A DNA stretch of 64,000 nt from Phyllostachys edulis (GCA_036346405.1 CM070561.1:7132834-7196833); one strand, 5' to 3'; counted from the first letter of the stretch, positions 9,258-21,850 are shown. Made by a program: numbers and translations. Notes: generated by a model from the letters alone, not told the origin.

Positions 9258-11330
9258 TGGTAGGTCTATATCCTTCACCTGGCAAGGTCAGCGCTCACCG
9301 AGCAAAGTTCTTCGACTTGGTCTTCACGGTCAAGGTGATGACCGAACACACTTGCGAGCTTAGCGAGTCACTGCGACAGCATTGGAATGTGACTTTCGCA
9401 TATGTGACAAACCTCATCAGTCACCTAGTTGTGGAGGACGTGCTCATCTCCCCCAAGATGCTGATGTTGAAAGTCATCAATTTGGTTAGTTATCCAGTCA
9501 GCTACAACTAGACCTATTCAAACACCGTGCCAGGCTTGAAAAGCCCGATCGCAAACAGGCAGGCCCGAGCTCGGCCCGAAAATTCGTTTTTTGATTTAAA
9601 TATATTATTTTAATCCTATTTTGGAATAAAAAATATTATTTAATTTATTTCTAGAATTTAAAAAAATAGATTTCCATTTTTTATTGTGTTTTTGGGGATT
9701 TTGGGCTGGGCCAGGCTAATTTCGGGCCAGAATTCCAGTCCCAAGCCCAACCCGGACAAGGTCGGGCTCGGGCCGGGCCGCCGTGAACATGTCTAGATAC
9801 TACAAGGCCCGATGAGCCAAGCAGAAAGTTATCGAGTCCATGTATGGGACATACGAAGAGACATATAACCTTGTGCCAAAAATGCTTTACCAGATTACCG
9901 AAGCAAGCCCCGACACATACATAAACAAGCTTGAAAGTGATGATGCTGATGGAGGTCATAACTACTTCATACTGGACTGAGTGTTCTGGGCTTTCGCTCA
10001 GGCCATAGAGGGCTTCAAGTTTTGTCATCCTGTGCTCACGATGGATGTCATTTTCCTCACAGAGAGGTACAAGGGCACCATTCTCACTGCGGTGGCGGCC
10101 GATGCGAATGACCAATTTCTCTCGGTTGCTTTTGCCATTGTAGAAAATGAGAACACATCCAATTAGCCGTGGTTCCTAGCGAATGTGAAGCGAGCAGTTG
10201 TGGGAGACCGACCCAATGTATGTCTTATCACAGACCGCAATGCTTGGTTGTTGTCTGTTCTTAACACCATGAAGAATGGGACGAAACCCCCTCACCAGTG
10301 GAATGACGTGAAAACCCGGTGGTGAATGAGGCATCTTGCATCGAACTTCTTCACGTGATTCTGTAGTCAAGAACTTATAAAGACGTTCAAGGCGTTGTGC
10401 TTGCAGAACCAAAGGCAAAAGTTTGAGTCCATCTGGACAGATCTCGAATATCAGACTACGAGGCATACAAGGGAGTGCCCTTCGAAGGCACAGGAGGGAC
10501 AGCGAGCCACGAGCGGGCAATTCAGGAGCAACATAAGTTTCACATAGTGGATTAATCTCCAGGCTCCTGAGTTGGCGAAATGATCCCTGCTCTATGACAT
10601 AGACAGTGCGAGGTACGGAATTATGACGACCAACATGTTCGAGGTGTACAACAACGTGCTCAAAGGTGTGCGGTGCCTCCCTATCACCGTGATCGTTGAG
10701 GAGACATGGACTCACACGGTCGGTTACTTCGTCAATAGAGCCACCGTAGCGAGGCAACAACTGGAAGAAGGGAAGCAGTGGTCCGAGAATATGCAGAGGT
10801 ATATGGACAAGAAGATGGAGAATGCCTGAATGCACGGCATCCGGGTGATCCATGGCCTCAGGAGGAAGTACGAGATCAGATTGCAGCAAAAATATGTCAA
10901 TAGTCATGCCAAGGGGGAAAGGAAACATGCATGCACCCTGAGTGATGTGGCTACATGCACTTGCAACAAGCCAGAGCACCTGCACAAGCCATACTTGCAT
11001 GTGTACAAGACATGTGCGCAAATGAGGCAGATGTCTATGTCGTATATCTCCAAGTACTACGACATACATCACCTTTTCGATACATGGAGTGTAGAGTTTC
11101 ACTCATATGCCTTGGACATGAACTATAGGGATCTATGGTTAGACATGGTGCAATGGGGCCGAACAACGCCTTGAAGTCAATTGGAAAGGGACAATAGCAG
11201 ACGCAGCACTTCTGAAACGACATGGATGATAGCCAGCGTGAGGGCCCAAGACGCACAATGAAGTGCAGGATATGCAAGACTCTTGGGCACTCCATGAAGG
11301 ATTACCCTAATAGATCGAGCTCGTCTAGTC
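9258..11330 (+). pseudogene. Mutator-like (MULE) transposase core, broken
   Basis: Remnant of a MULE transposase, the DDE enzyme that cuts and moves Mutator elements. Recognisable parts in order: a pre-core segment (9257-9511); the catalytic-domain start near 9985 with FWAFAQAIEGFKFCHPVLTMD, where the aspartate after PVL-T-M is the expected first acidic residue; then YKGTILTAVAADANDQFLSV and AFAIVENEN; then ITDRN near 10230. A SWIM-like zinc motif follows (CTCNKP...KPYLHVYKTC, near 10960). In-frame stops at about 10166, 10322 and 10827, plus a nested 289-bp element, show it is dead. Confidence 0.85.
9508..9796. mobile_element. Small TIR element inside the MULE
   Basis: A 289-bp insert that splits the MULE frame. 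Its ends are imperfect inverted repeats: CTAGACCTATTCA on the left and the complement of CTAGACATGTTCA on the right. GC-rich GGCCCGGCCCGA arms flank an AT-rich centre. It has no coding capacity. It looks like a non-autonomous MITE; superfamily and target duplication could not be fixed. Confidence 0.72.
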
Positions 11331-12550
11331 ATCATTCAGTGTCATAATTTGTTGTATTGTCCGCCTGTACTGGGACCGTCATGTTATGTAAATGGGCAGT
11401 CTGCTCATATTTGTGCATATCTTTACGCCATTCTTTCTTAACATGCACGTATCTCGACATTATATTTGTTTCGAACTGACCCGCCCTTGTTTTGTGCACA
11501 ACAATGAAACATTAGGTCGATCTAGAATATGTCGGACTAGTCGGTAAACTTTTATACGAAGATATTGCAGAAGCGCAAGTGGCTTGCGAAGAGGGCTCAA
11601 CCCTACCTAGATTTTTCAACGAAGGATGCGCCAATACCACTAGAGTTTCCACGCTCGCAATGTGTATGCGAACAACTGGCGAAGATCATTTAGTCAACAC
11701 ACCCGGCCACCGCCGCTCGGGCATACTACACATGCAGGAACATCCTCGTAAGAGAATCTTACACACACATCGTTTTTTCACACCTTACGTTGAATTCCAT
11801 AATTTTCTAATTTCATGCGTGTGTAATGGCAGCCTGAGATGCGTTACAACTTCTTCTAATGGATCGACGGCCCAGAGATGTACGATAGGGCATTCATAGA
11901 GAAGAAGTATATGATGAACTACGCGATGCGAGCCGAGACCTTCTAGTGATGAAAACCTTACATACCGGACCCTATTGAAAATGCACAGGAGGAGCCCAGG
12001 ACAGCCGGGTGGTGGTGGAGGACCCCCAAATAGGAAGCTGAATACGACTGGGTACAGCACGTGACGGACAAGGGGAAGGCCCCTGCGACTGAGACCGGCG
12101 ACCGTCGCAGCTTCTCCCATCGCCAGGGTGCACTCCATATCGAAGATGTGAGTTATGTATAATTTGCATCCTGATTATATATTTGGCCTTTCGTTGTTGT
12201 AACATCTTGCAATCGTCCAGCCCGTCTCGTGGAACATGGAGGACTTTGACACACGCCATCGACGTGGGCAGTCCTGAGACAAGGGGAAGGCTCCTGCTAC
12301 TAGGACCGGCGGCCATCGTAGTGTTTCCAGTCGCCTGGGTGTATTCCATATCGAAGAGGTGAGTTATTTACAATTTGCATCTGGTTTTGTATTTGGTCGT
12401 ATGGTCTACTTACATCATGGAATCGCAGGATATGGATGACTTCGACACTAGCAATCACCGTGGGTAGTCCCGAGACAAGGGCAATGCCTACGAGGGCAAA
12501 TGCCCCGTCTGTAAGCTTGAGTACCCGCCGCAGCCGCCGCCTCACTCGGC
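11331..12550 (+). pseudogene. MULE 3' region, decayed coding tail
   Basis: Continuation of the MULE. Near 11850 the translation reads WIDGPEMYDRAFIEKKYMMN, which resembles a C-terminal block common in grass MULE-derived proteins. After that come repeated small exon-like pieces (DKGKAPAT..., 12067-12490). Stops and frame changes are frequent. The 3' terminal inverted repeat was not identified. Confidence 0.5.
12067..12490 (+). repeat. Exon-plus-intron tandem triplication in the MULE tail
   Basis: Units start at 12067, 12278 and 12474 with GACAAGGGGAAGGC or a variant. The first two each carry a D-K-G-K-A-P-A-T coding piece, then a GTGAGTTAT donor-like site, then a short AT-rich spacer. The third copy is degraded. 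Confidence 0.75.
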
Positions 12551-12925
12551 GATGGAAAGTCGATCGTTACATGCATTAAACAACGCTAGCAAGCTTGTGC
12601 AAATAAGAGGCCAGATCAACCAGTATTGAGCGATAATGTATTGATGCACACCATATATAATTAAAATGCTAATGCCTAATTCAGTATTGTGCGTGTTTCC
12701 CTTTGTTTTTTTTTCAGTAAGGAATTATAAGGAATTCTTCTTTGTTTAGGAAGGACTACGGAATAATTAAGCCCTATTTCCATCGCATGGTTACAAACCA
12801 ATTAACCATACAAATTGATTTTTACCCTTATTTGATTCTAGAAAGATTGGCATGGATGGATCCAAATAAGTGCAAGGAGGTGAACCTTGTGCCATCGATT
12901 TATTCGAAAAACTAGACAAGCGGAG
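12551..12925. other. Spacer before the nested LTR block
   Basis: No gene seen. It ends with CGGAG (12921-12925), the left target-site copy of the LTR element that follows. Confidence 0.6.
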
Positions 12926-13148
12926 TGTTACAACCCAATCGCCAACGAGTAGCCGGGAGACCGAAATCGCACAAATCAGTAGCAAACGAAACAAGTAATT
13001 GGAGGATTTGGGGGAGAAAATACAGAACGGGATGAGGAACCAGAGAACAAGATGGGGAATCAGATATCTATTTCATTTGGCCAATGCCTTCAGTTGCATA
13101 CAGGAGCCAACATTTAACTCTAGTTGTGTTACACTGACACATGGGTCC
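12926..13148 (-). mobile_element. 3' LTR of the RRM element, left part
   Basis: Starts TGTTACAACCC and matches 32032-32254. It is interrupted at GGTCC by the Tat gypsy insertion and continues at 25010. Confidence 0.95.
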
Positions 13149-13783
13149 TGTCGACGATCTAATCGCCGATCTTATGAAAATAGAAGGAGGAAAATGACGT
13201 AGAGTATCATCGAAGAGAATGGGGGCTGCTCTTTATTTATATGAACTGGGTTTACAAGACCTGACTAGGGACTATCTCCAATTACACTGAATGTACTGAA
13301 TACTACTGCTTCGGCTTCTGTGTTGCCTTCAGTTGTTTGCTTATTGCGTATATGTCCCTCCTCGTCTTCTGCGCTTCACCATTTAAATAACTCCCAAAGA
13401 GACGGCAGTTACCCCTGGAGAAGACGTCCACGATGAAAGCGTTACAAGCGGTCGGAGGTTCAAGGTAGTTAACAATGTGCTAAGCGCCTTGCGGTTAAGT
13501 ATTTGTGAGACATTTAACCGCAAGGTGGTTTATCGTCGAGTCTTGTATGTCATCGTAAGTTATGGAACATTTAGCACGTGTTCCATTCATCATACTGATT
13601 ATTGGTACTGTTCATAGCATTTCGAAGCGACCACCGGTGAACCTAGTCCGACCAGGATACCCATCGTGTAACCTCTGGAATCCTTACGACCCGGTGAGGT
13701 CGCTAGCTTTATGAGTTACGACCATGGAGGCGTATGGTCTTTCTATGTATTTAAATTAATACATAGAGGTTTCAATCTCGTCG
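13149..13783 (-). mobile_element. 3' LTR of the Tat gypsy
   Basis: Begins TGTCGACGATC on the plus strand and aligns over its length with 24371-25004. The inner end reads CTCGTCGG instead of CTCGTCA, so the terminal dinucleotide is mutated. Confidence 0.92.
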
Positions 13784-13905
13784 GCTAGCCCCGAACTTTA
13801 AATGAGCAGTCGTGTGAGCGCCTTCCCGATGAATTTATATCGGGCGGACCACCATTTAATGTCGTGACATCAGAGGTGATTTTGTGTTCATTTTAAAGTT
13901 CGAAC

Positions 13906-15117
13906 TTGCCTTGGGAACCGAAGAACTTCTCTGTCCGTTGGGCAAAAAAAGCTTTTGCCGTTCGGACTTTATGGATAAACTCAATCGTAATTGAAAAACT
14001 CGAGGCTATAAAATCCCCATCGCTAGACCTTTTGGATTCTTTATCTTGCCAGATCTCCTTTTACGATCTCTTTCATCGGACAAAAATCTTAGTCCTTCTT
14101 ATCTTGTTCTTCCGACCACAAAAATCTCCTACGAGTTCTGCTCATCCTCAAGAATTTTCATCATGTTGGAGCAAATCTCAAAGTGGTTGCCGTCGGAGTT
14201 GAGCAAGAAAAAGCTTGAAGCTTTGGAGAGAATCGGGATGCTTCCGGACAGGAACTTGATCAGATGGAGATCAGCTTTTGGAGAATATGTCCCAAGTCGC
14301 GAAGATGAGGAAATTCCCGTTTTCCTCGCCTACATCGAATGTGAAATTTGAGATTGCTTGTACACAAATTCCTTCTCCGTGTTCTTGAATTCTATGGAGT
14401 GGAATTAGTGAATTTATTTAAATTCCATCGCCAACATCGAGATCTTCACATATTTGTGTGAAGCATACCTAGGATTGCCTCAAGTTTGAGGCTCTTGGTA
14501 TTTTTACCGAATGGTGATGGGGAGATCTCTGGAGACTCTCGGGAATGTACATTGCGCCTTCACGACGGAAAGGCCAATGAGTACATTCATATGTACTCAA
14601 AATCCTCGTGGGCGTCATGGAAGAAGAAGCTGGTTCTATATGGCGATTCTGAGGACGACAACCTCTATTTGGCAGGGATGAGAGCAACGGAAAATCCCAA
14701 ATGGAGAAAGACCGTGGAGAAGGCAGAGTGGTCGAGGCGATGGGTGGATGCCATCTCGACCTCTGAGTCAAGGGCTTGACCTCTTGGCATGTGGTGAGGA
14801 TTTCACCAAGCGCCAAATAAGACTATTAAAGCCTCGGACTCACTCCTGATCCGGTCCATTGGTCGTGATGAAGCTATCTCGGGAGGTGGTAAGTCTTTGA
14901 GATAACTCCAATCAACATTTTCATTGGATTAATGTATTACCTTAAAACATGTTCTTGTCTTATTTTCTCTCTTCTTTTGAAGTTCTTTCCTCAGGAAGTT
15001 AGAGAAAGGATCGGTGATCTGCTGAGAGAGCACGGAGAAAAGGCCGGATTTCTGAGATCTTGGCCATAGTCTCTGCAAGAGAGAATAACAAGGATTAAGG
15101 TAAAAAATCTTTTATCA

Positions 15118-15165
<48 letters not shown>

Positions 15166-17100
15166 CGATCGGGTTTTTGATCATGCTCTGTTTTTGTAGG
15201 TAGGGTCGGGTTGCAATTGCACACCTTGGTGAGGATAAACATCCCACCGTTGTTCCAACCGACTCATGCCCAGATGCACTGGAAGAGGATGGATCTCCCG
15301 AGGTAACGGAACATTTCAAAAGATATATATATATATATATATATAGTTTAGATAAAAGATTTCATCACTTAACCAAATGCATTTGTTGGTTTAGGTGGAG
15401 AAGGCTGAAGGCCACCAGCACGCGACCATGGAGGTTGCCAACCCCAGTGATGTCGTTAACGACGACGGTTATTCTTTGGAACAAGCGGTACGGAGGCGAG
15501 TCAAATTACTCCGTCGACCCGGATCATCAAGGGCGTTGCTTTTGACGAGATGATCGAAAACATCGCATCGATCTTACGTTGGATAATGCAACAGACTTGG
15601 CCAATCTGTTTGGTTTAGAATCCGGCGGGGCGTAAGAAAAGAAAAGAAAAGGAGACGGTACAGATTTTACTCTGCCGCGTTTCAAAGTTAAATCCCGGAA
15701 ATTAACTAGGTACGCCCAAATGAAAGTGGTCGTATAAGAACATACCTTTAATAATTTCTTTGATTTGATGCATCTCCCCCCCCCCTCTTTTTTAACTTCC
15801 CTTATTTGCTTGGTATAGGTCCTCTGGAATTCCGGTCGTTTCCGACCAGATTCCTTCTGAGGACCCAATACCTGAAGAGGTCCATGAGCAGACCACTTCA
15901 CAGGAAAAAGTTCTGAGGAAAAGGTGGTCGGAAAAAGCCCCGGCGGCGTCAAGGCCAACAGCTTGAGTTGGATCCATTGGTGGTCCTAACTATTTCTGCG
16001 GAGGTAGATGCCCTAAAGGCCCTCAGCGAGTTCCGACCATTGTTGGTAACTCTCCTCAACGACAAGTTCCTTTTAGCCCGATTCATCGAGGATAAGGAGC
16101 TTGACGAGGCGTGGGAAAGATATCGGACCATCAAATCAAAATGCATCGACTCCATTTTTGGTGGATACAATAATTTGGCAATCCGAGTAAGTCTATCGAC
16201 CGGTTCATAATCTCTCTAAAAAATCTTTTAGACGGAATTTTTAAAGAGGAAAATGCTATTTGAACAAAGACATGGTCGAGAACTTTCTTTGTGGTCGGAG
16301 GATGACCAGTGGATTAAAGATTTGGAGCAGAAACACTCCAAATTAGAAAGTAAGAATTTTCCCTTAGCCTTTTTTTTTTTTTTCTTCAATGCTTAGTCCT
16401 TTGTTAATTATTCTCTCTTATCGTATTTGATAGATTTGGAGAAAATAAAAGAAGAGATCTTGGTGAGAGAGCCAAGGCGCCTCGCTTGAAGAAGAAATCA
16501 AAGCTAAGGACCTATCGATCGCCGAGGCTATGATCAGCAAGGAAAATCTTAACAAAAGAATTGAAGGTAATAGGTCGTAGACTTGACTTATTATTTTCCT
16601 TCAATTATATATTTTTTACTTATCACTGTTTTACTCTTCTTGAGCAAAAACAAATTTTGGACAGAGTAGAAAACTCTAAAATTTGAGCAAGATAAGGAGG
16701 CGACTCTCATTCAAAGTCTAGATGAAAAGACTATATTTTTGAACAAGATGATTTTTGATATGAGATCGGGATCAAGCACGCCTACCTTAAGAGATCGATG
16801 AAAAAAATGAATTATTTTGGTCAACTTCTAGAGGATCTTAACAACTCGCTTAAGACTACTCGGAAGAACTATGCCCGAGCCATGAAAGCAGGCGTTGCTA
16901 GTGGAGTTAGTTTTGCTTTGGCAAAACTGAAAGCTCAAACCCTCTATTGATTTCCAAGTTGTCGAAGATGACTTCAAGCGCCTCTGAGGAGGCAACCAAG
17001 TTCATGGAAGAACTCAAGCCACTTGGAGATAAAGTAGTAGAGAAATGGAAATCGGATCTCCATCAAGCGATAGTTAGTCAGGAATATTTCTAGAGTAGAT
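13906..17100 (+). pseudogene. Antisense gene of the Tat element (aORF, 'putative gypsy type transposon' family)
   Basis: Plus-strand gene remnant, opposite to gag-pol, between integrase and the 3' LTR. Coding-looking blocks: 14164-14351 (LEQISKWLPSELSKKKLEAL...), 14486-14779 (MYSKSSWASWKKKLVLYGDS...), 15968-16190 (LLNDKFLLARFIEDKELDEAW...), 16230-16350 and 16437-16600, the last Glu/Lys-rich and coiled-coil-like. GTAAG-type donors and AG acceptors suggest introns (for example around 14888-14995 and 16346-16434). Such antisense genes with a Transposase_28-type domain are known from Grande and related elements; their role is unclear. Stops show this copy is decayed. Confidence 0.65.
15119..15162. 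repeat. (AT)n microsatellite in the antisense gene
   Basis: About 21 AT units inside an apparent intron; a second shorter run lies at 15322-15344. Confidence 0.95.
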
Positions 17101-18109
17101 TCTGCAAAAAGGGTGTAAAAATATTGAATATGTGTAAGACTTACCTTTTATGTCGATTAACAATGTCTTTGTTTTATCTGTTTGATTATTTTGTAAATTC
17201 TCACATACCTCCTAGCCCATTGCTTTATAGTAGAAGAACATTACTATGCAAGCGGTAGCCAAGGAAGAAAAGAAAAAAGTTGAAACCATAATTTTGAAGG
17301 TATGTCCGATATGAAGTCAAAAGCGATCGTACCAACATTTAGGAAATCATTGTGGTGGAACCGACTTATGACTTCGCTTAGTTAGAGATCCTTGTTTGCC
17401 ATGATCGAAATACCAAGCAAAAAGTTATATATGGTTGGATAAAAAGACCTTGTATTGCGACATAAGGAGGAATGCAAAAATGAATCAACAAATATTATAA
17501 GTGAACTTTGTTCATATCTATTATCCTAAAGTGCAGTGGAATGAAAGCTTTAGATCTGAATTCATATATCACATTCTTGTGAAACATGTTCAAACTCTCT
17601 ATCCGATCGTAGCGAGGATCGTAAGAAAAGGATAAATCGCTAGGAAGCTCCTTCGATTAGGCGACCACGTGCAAAAAAGGAGAGACTTGACTAGGAGGCT
17701 TTCAGTGTCCCACGATGGCAGGACATGAAGCGAGCGAGAATCTTGAAATAGTGAAATATAACCTCCAAAATCTTAAGCATATCGTTCAAGATGGAAAGTT
17801 ATTTGTACAATGCTCGATTACTCATATATTTCTTTAAGAAAAGAATGTTGTCGTGCGTGGTAAAATGCTCACGTCTAGGACAAATCTGACGTCTGACTTC
17901 GAAATCGTTGCGAGAGTAATAGAGATCCTTTAGGAAGGATATTAGAGAAAAATTGTCTTCTCTAACGGTTTAAATTGACAACCATAGGCGACCAACCTAT
18001 AGGTATATATATATATATATATAAGCAATGTTACTTATTATTATTTGTAGGAAGTAAATGAATTTATTGAATTTGAAAGAAATGAAAGCAATAATTAAAC
18101 ATAGAACTT
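17101..18109. other. Tat element spacer between antisense gene and pol
   Basis: AT-rich, no recognisable coding. It includes a short TA run near 18006-18022. Confidence 0.5.
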
Positions 18110-19210
18110 ACGCAATTGATCAATGTTCCAAGAATTTGATAAAATTTGCCCATCAGACATAGCCAGTCGTCATTTTAACGGAACCTGGTCGGGTAACTTC
18201 AACCACAGTGTAAGGACCTTCCCATTTGGGGGAAAGTTTATTGCGATTTGCACGGCTCAATTTTTAGAGAACGGATCACCTATAGTAAGGTGCGAGGTTG
18301 CACCTTACGACTATGGTACCTTCGCATGGCTTGTTGGTAGGCTAGCGATCGTATAAGGGCTTGGTTTCGCTCGTTCTTCAAGAAATTGGCGTCGTCGAGT
18401 CTTCGTTCATTCGATCGTTTTCGTTAAGCGATCAATCTGAAAGAAACCAATTTTGAGTTACGGAGGAAGCATGGCTTCACCCAGTAAACCAAAAAGAATG
18501 GTGTTTCACGGTCGCACGACGGTCGTGGGTTCGAACGACCCATATCTGAGCGGAGTTCTTGAACCCAAGCTCTGACCGTTTGATTAAGCGGTGAATACTC
18601 GGCGTTTGATCCCTTGCATAATGATACCATTAGCCGCTCAAGCGTCCGTTGCTCGTGGATGAGCAATAGAAGCAAAATGAACTTTTACACCAAGTTCATC
18701 ATAGAATTCTTGAAATTGACTGCTAGTGAATTGGGCGCCATTATCTGTGATTATACGACTAGGTACACCAAATCGTGTGATCACATTTTTCATTAGGAAT
18801 CTCTTAGCGGCCTCATTTGTTATTTTAACAACCGGCTCGGCCTCGATCCATTTTGTAAACGTGTCAATCATGACGAAAAGGAATTCGAAGCCCCCGGGTG
18901 CTCTAGGGAAAGGTCCCAGAATGTCTAGTCCCAGGTTGCAAAAGGCCAAGAAAGAGGAATTGTTTGTAAGGCTTGTCTTGGTGATGTACTAATCTGCTAT
19001 AAAATGACATTATCGCGCCGTCACAAACTCTTTTGCATCATGAAGGCGATTGGCGATAGTATCCTTGCTGAAGGCTTTCTGACCGAGTTACAGAGGAATG
19101 ATGTGCTCCATGAGACTCCTTCATGGATTTCTGTTAGCAACTTAATGCCATCCATTTGAGATATGCATCTCATCAACACTCCGTGAGATCCTCGTTTGTA
19201 CAAGGTGCGT
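18110..19210 (-). pseudogene. Tat gypsy integrase and pol C-terminus
   Basis: Minus strand. The zinc-finger approach is near 19203-19020 (YKRGSHGVLMRCI...EIHEGV). The catalytic core is at 18949-18638, with LDILGPFPRAPGGFEFLFV, DTFTKWIEAEP and RIITDNGAQFTSSQF; D-N-G carries the second catalytic aspartate. The pol tail near 18240-18170 reads E-G-P-Y-T-V-V-E-V-T-R-P-G. The core frame opens for about 100 residues and then breaks. Integrase would join element cDNA to host DNA; this copy cannot make a full enzyme. Confidence 0.88.
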
Positions 19211-20640
19211 TCGATTAGAGTGTATGATTTGGTTTTTAGTGCTATCTGATCGGCCTCTACATCATCTTAGGAATTATGTCATCTTTGAAGATAATTGTAG
19301 ATCGATGTCATCCAATCTCTACCTTGATCGAGACAGCGCCAACCGTCAACGACCTGTGGAGCATCCATGTCCTTTTGATCAGTTTGTTCGATCTGTAAAG
19401 AATCATGTATGTTCTCGGAAGGCTCGACTACCGAGGGTGAATCGAGTTGCTCGAAAAAAACTCAAGCGGGACGGTTGACCTTGTGGAGGCCATCCGTGCC
19501 AACTGGTCTGCCAGAAAGTTTTCCTTTCTAGGAATATGTTGGATCTGAAAACCGAAGAAGTGCTTTTCGAGTTTTCGTACTTCCGCCAGATAAGATGACA
19601 TCTTGGTACTTGAGCATTGATACTCTTTCCCTACTTGATTAAGCTACTAGTTGAGAATTGCCTTTCACTAACAATCTGCGAATCCCGAGCTTAACGAGCT
19701 CGTCAAGTCTGCCGATAAACCTTCATATTACGCCATATTATTTGTGGCGGGAAAATTTAATGGATGGCGTACTTGATGTGTTCGCCAAGAGGGATATCGA
19801 GATCACTCCACCCAAACCCTTTTAACATCAAAGAACCGTCAAAGTACATTGTCCACTCCTCGTGGTGCTCATAGACGGGCCCTTGGGTGGGTTCGGGGTT
19901 TGTCCATTCGGCAATGAATTACGCTCTCGCACAGGATTTTATCCTTTGTTCGTGAAATGAAATGGAGGTCGAACGCCCTAGCTCAACCGCCTATTTTGCT
20001 ATTAGTCACGATGATTCCTGTTTCCAAGGACTTGACCAAGGGATATCCGTTAGTGCGACCACTTTGTGGGCTCGAAAGTAATGCCTTAGCTTCCTTGAAG
20101 ACATAAGGAGTAAGGAGACCATAGAGCAACTTTTGTACTGTGGGTATCTTTCCTTTGGTCCATGTAAGACCTCGCTACGTAATAAAGCGGTCGTTGGATG
20201 TTATCCTTTCACGACCAATTACACCACTCCTTGTTTGTGGAGTTCTTTGCCACATACATTAGCGGTGTTTCTCCGATCTCGGAGAGACTAAAACCGGGCA
20301 CTTGTAAGGTACTTTTAAGTTCTTCAAAGGCATCGTTTGCCTCTCTAGTCCATTCAAAACTCCCATGTTTACGGAGAAGCTTAAAGAAAGGTAACCCTTT
20401 TCTCCTAACCTTGCTATGAAACGACTTAGCAACGCCATCTGTAGGTTAGTTTTGGACTTCCCTCTTTGTGGTCGGAGGTCGATCCGGTCGATGGTCGCTA
20501 TCTTTCTTTGGATTAAACCGATACCTCTAGCCGAGACTAGGAAACCAAGCAATTTTCAGTGAAACTCGAACACACACTTTTAGGATTGACTGAGGTTATG
20601 CCTTCTCGAGTTCTTTGAAAGTTTCTTGTAAGTCGAGATG
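19211..20640 (-). pseudogene. Tat gypsy RNase H / connection region, decayed
   Basis: Lies between reverse transcriptase and integrase and corresponds to the RNase H part of pol. The minus-strand piece 20552-20259 (MLGFLVSARGIGL...) matches the post-YVDD region of gypsy reverse transcriptases. The rest is too decayed to define motifs with confidence. Confidence 0.5.
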
Positions 20641-21150
20641 TGATTGCTAGCGTTGGTGGTCTTCGACCAAATCATCAACGTAAGCTTCTAAATTCCGACC
20701 TATTTGCGGACTAAAGGTTTTTTGCATTAACCTTTGAAAAGTTACACCAGCGTTTTTGAGACCAAACGGCATCTTAACATAACAATAAGTGCCATATGGA
20801 GTGATGAAGGAAGTTTTCTCTTCATCCTTTTTACACATACTAATCTGGTGGTACCCTGAATACGCATCTAAAAAACTTAGTAATTCGCACTCAGAGGTAG
20901 AATCTACTAGTTGATCAATACGTGGAAGGGGAAAATCGATCCCGGACAAGCTTTATTAAGATCTGTAAAGTCAATACACATTCGTCATTTCCCATTATTA
21001 TTTTTAACCATTACAGGATTAGCAAGCCACTGAGGGTGGTTGACTTCACGAATGAATCCAGCTTTGAGGAGCTTGTCAATCTCTGACTGGATTGCCTCCT
21101 TCCGGTCGGTATAACGCGCATGACTTCGCTTGATCGGTTTTTATCGGTGG
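20641..21150 (-). pseudogene. Tat gypsy reverse transcriptase
   Basis: Minus strand. Visible motifs in order: E-I-D-K-L-L-K-A-G-F-I and HPQWLANPVMVKN (about 21090-21000), R-M-C-I-D-F-T-D-L-N-K-A-C-P, FPLPRIDQLVDST, FLDAYSGYHQIS, MPFGLKNAGVTFQRLM and YVDDLV. The Y-V-D-D catalytic pair is intact. A stop replaces the expected tryptophan just before R-M-C (near 20985), and a frame change follows at about 20945. The wording LVDSTSECELLSFLDAYSGY is typical of Tat elements. Confidence 0.92.
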
Positions 21151-21391
21151 AGAGCTAGCTCATGCTCGATCACCTCGGGGACTCGGGCATATCGGACGCT
21201 TTGCCAAAGAACCGTCTGATTTGCTCGGAGGAAGAAGACGAGCGACTCTTCCTATTTAGGATCGAGCCTTGCTCAGGCCGTAATCTTGCGAGCCGGTGGG
21301 CGGGATCTTGGTCGAGTAACGACTTAGGCGCTTGTCCGGAGAAGTGCCTTTGTCGAGTATACCTCTTTTGTCTAGTCGGAGGGTTTTGGTG

Positions 21392-21850
21392 TCATCTTGG
21401 TCTTGTGTGCTTGGCACATCGTAGATGAATTAGCCTCTCAGTCGGGAGTTCATCGACTAGTTCTAAGGATTTTCGATCACATGCATAAGCCATTTCTACG
21501 ATCACCCGAATAGTGATGACTCCTTTAGGCCCGGCATTTTCAAACTTTGATAACCGTAATGCGTGGCTATCGGGAACTTCGCTAATGCTTGGTCGACCAA
21601 GAATTTCGTTGTATCTTGGATTCAAAGTTTACCACATCAAACAAAATTTTTCCGTTCGGAAGTTATCCGCCTTCGAGCGTAACGGTAAGAAACTTGTCCT
21701 ATCGGCTTAGCGGTGGAGCCAGGGAACTATCTTAGTGAAAAGCATATTTCATTGGTTTCACCTTTGACATGGGGACTGCATTTCTTCTAAAGCTCCGAAA
21801 ATAATATATTCAAGAACTACCTCCATCTACCAAGACTCGATTAACCCTAC
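21392..21850 (-). pseudogene. Tat gypsy aspartic protease region
   Basis: The active-site segment on the minus strand near 21850-21806 reads RVLVDGGSS, the D-G-G-S form used by Tat-type proteases, and is followed by a stop. Downstream, 21625-21392 carries Y-N-E-I-L-G-R-P, the conserved flap/helix motif of gypsy proteases, then KGVITIRV. Confidence 0.78.

Noticed and set aside
9681..10115. Minus-strand open frame across the MITE-MULE junction
   Set aside because: Shadow frame; the plus strand carries the recognisable transposase.
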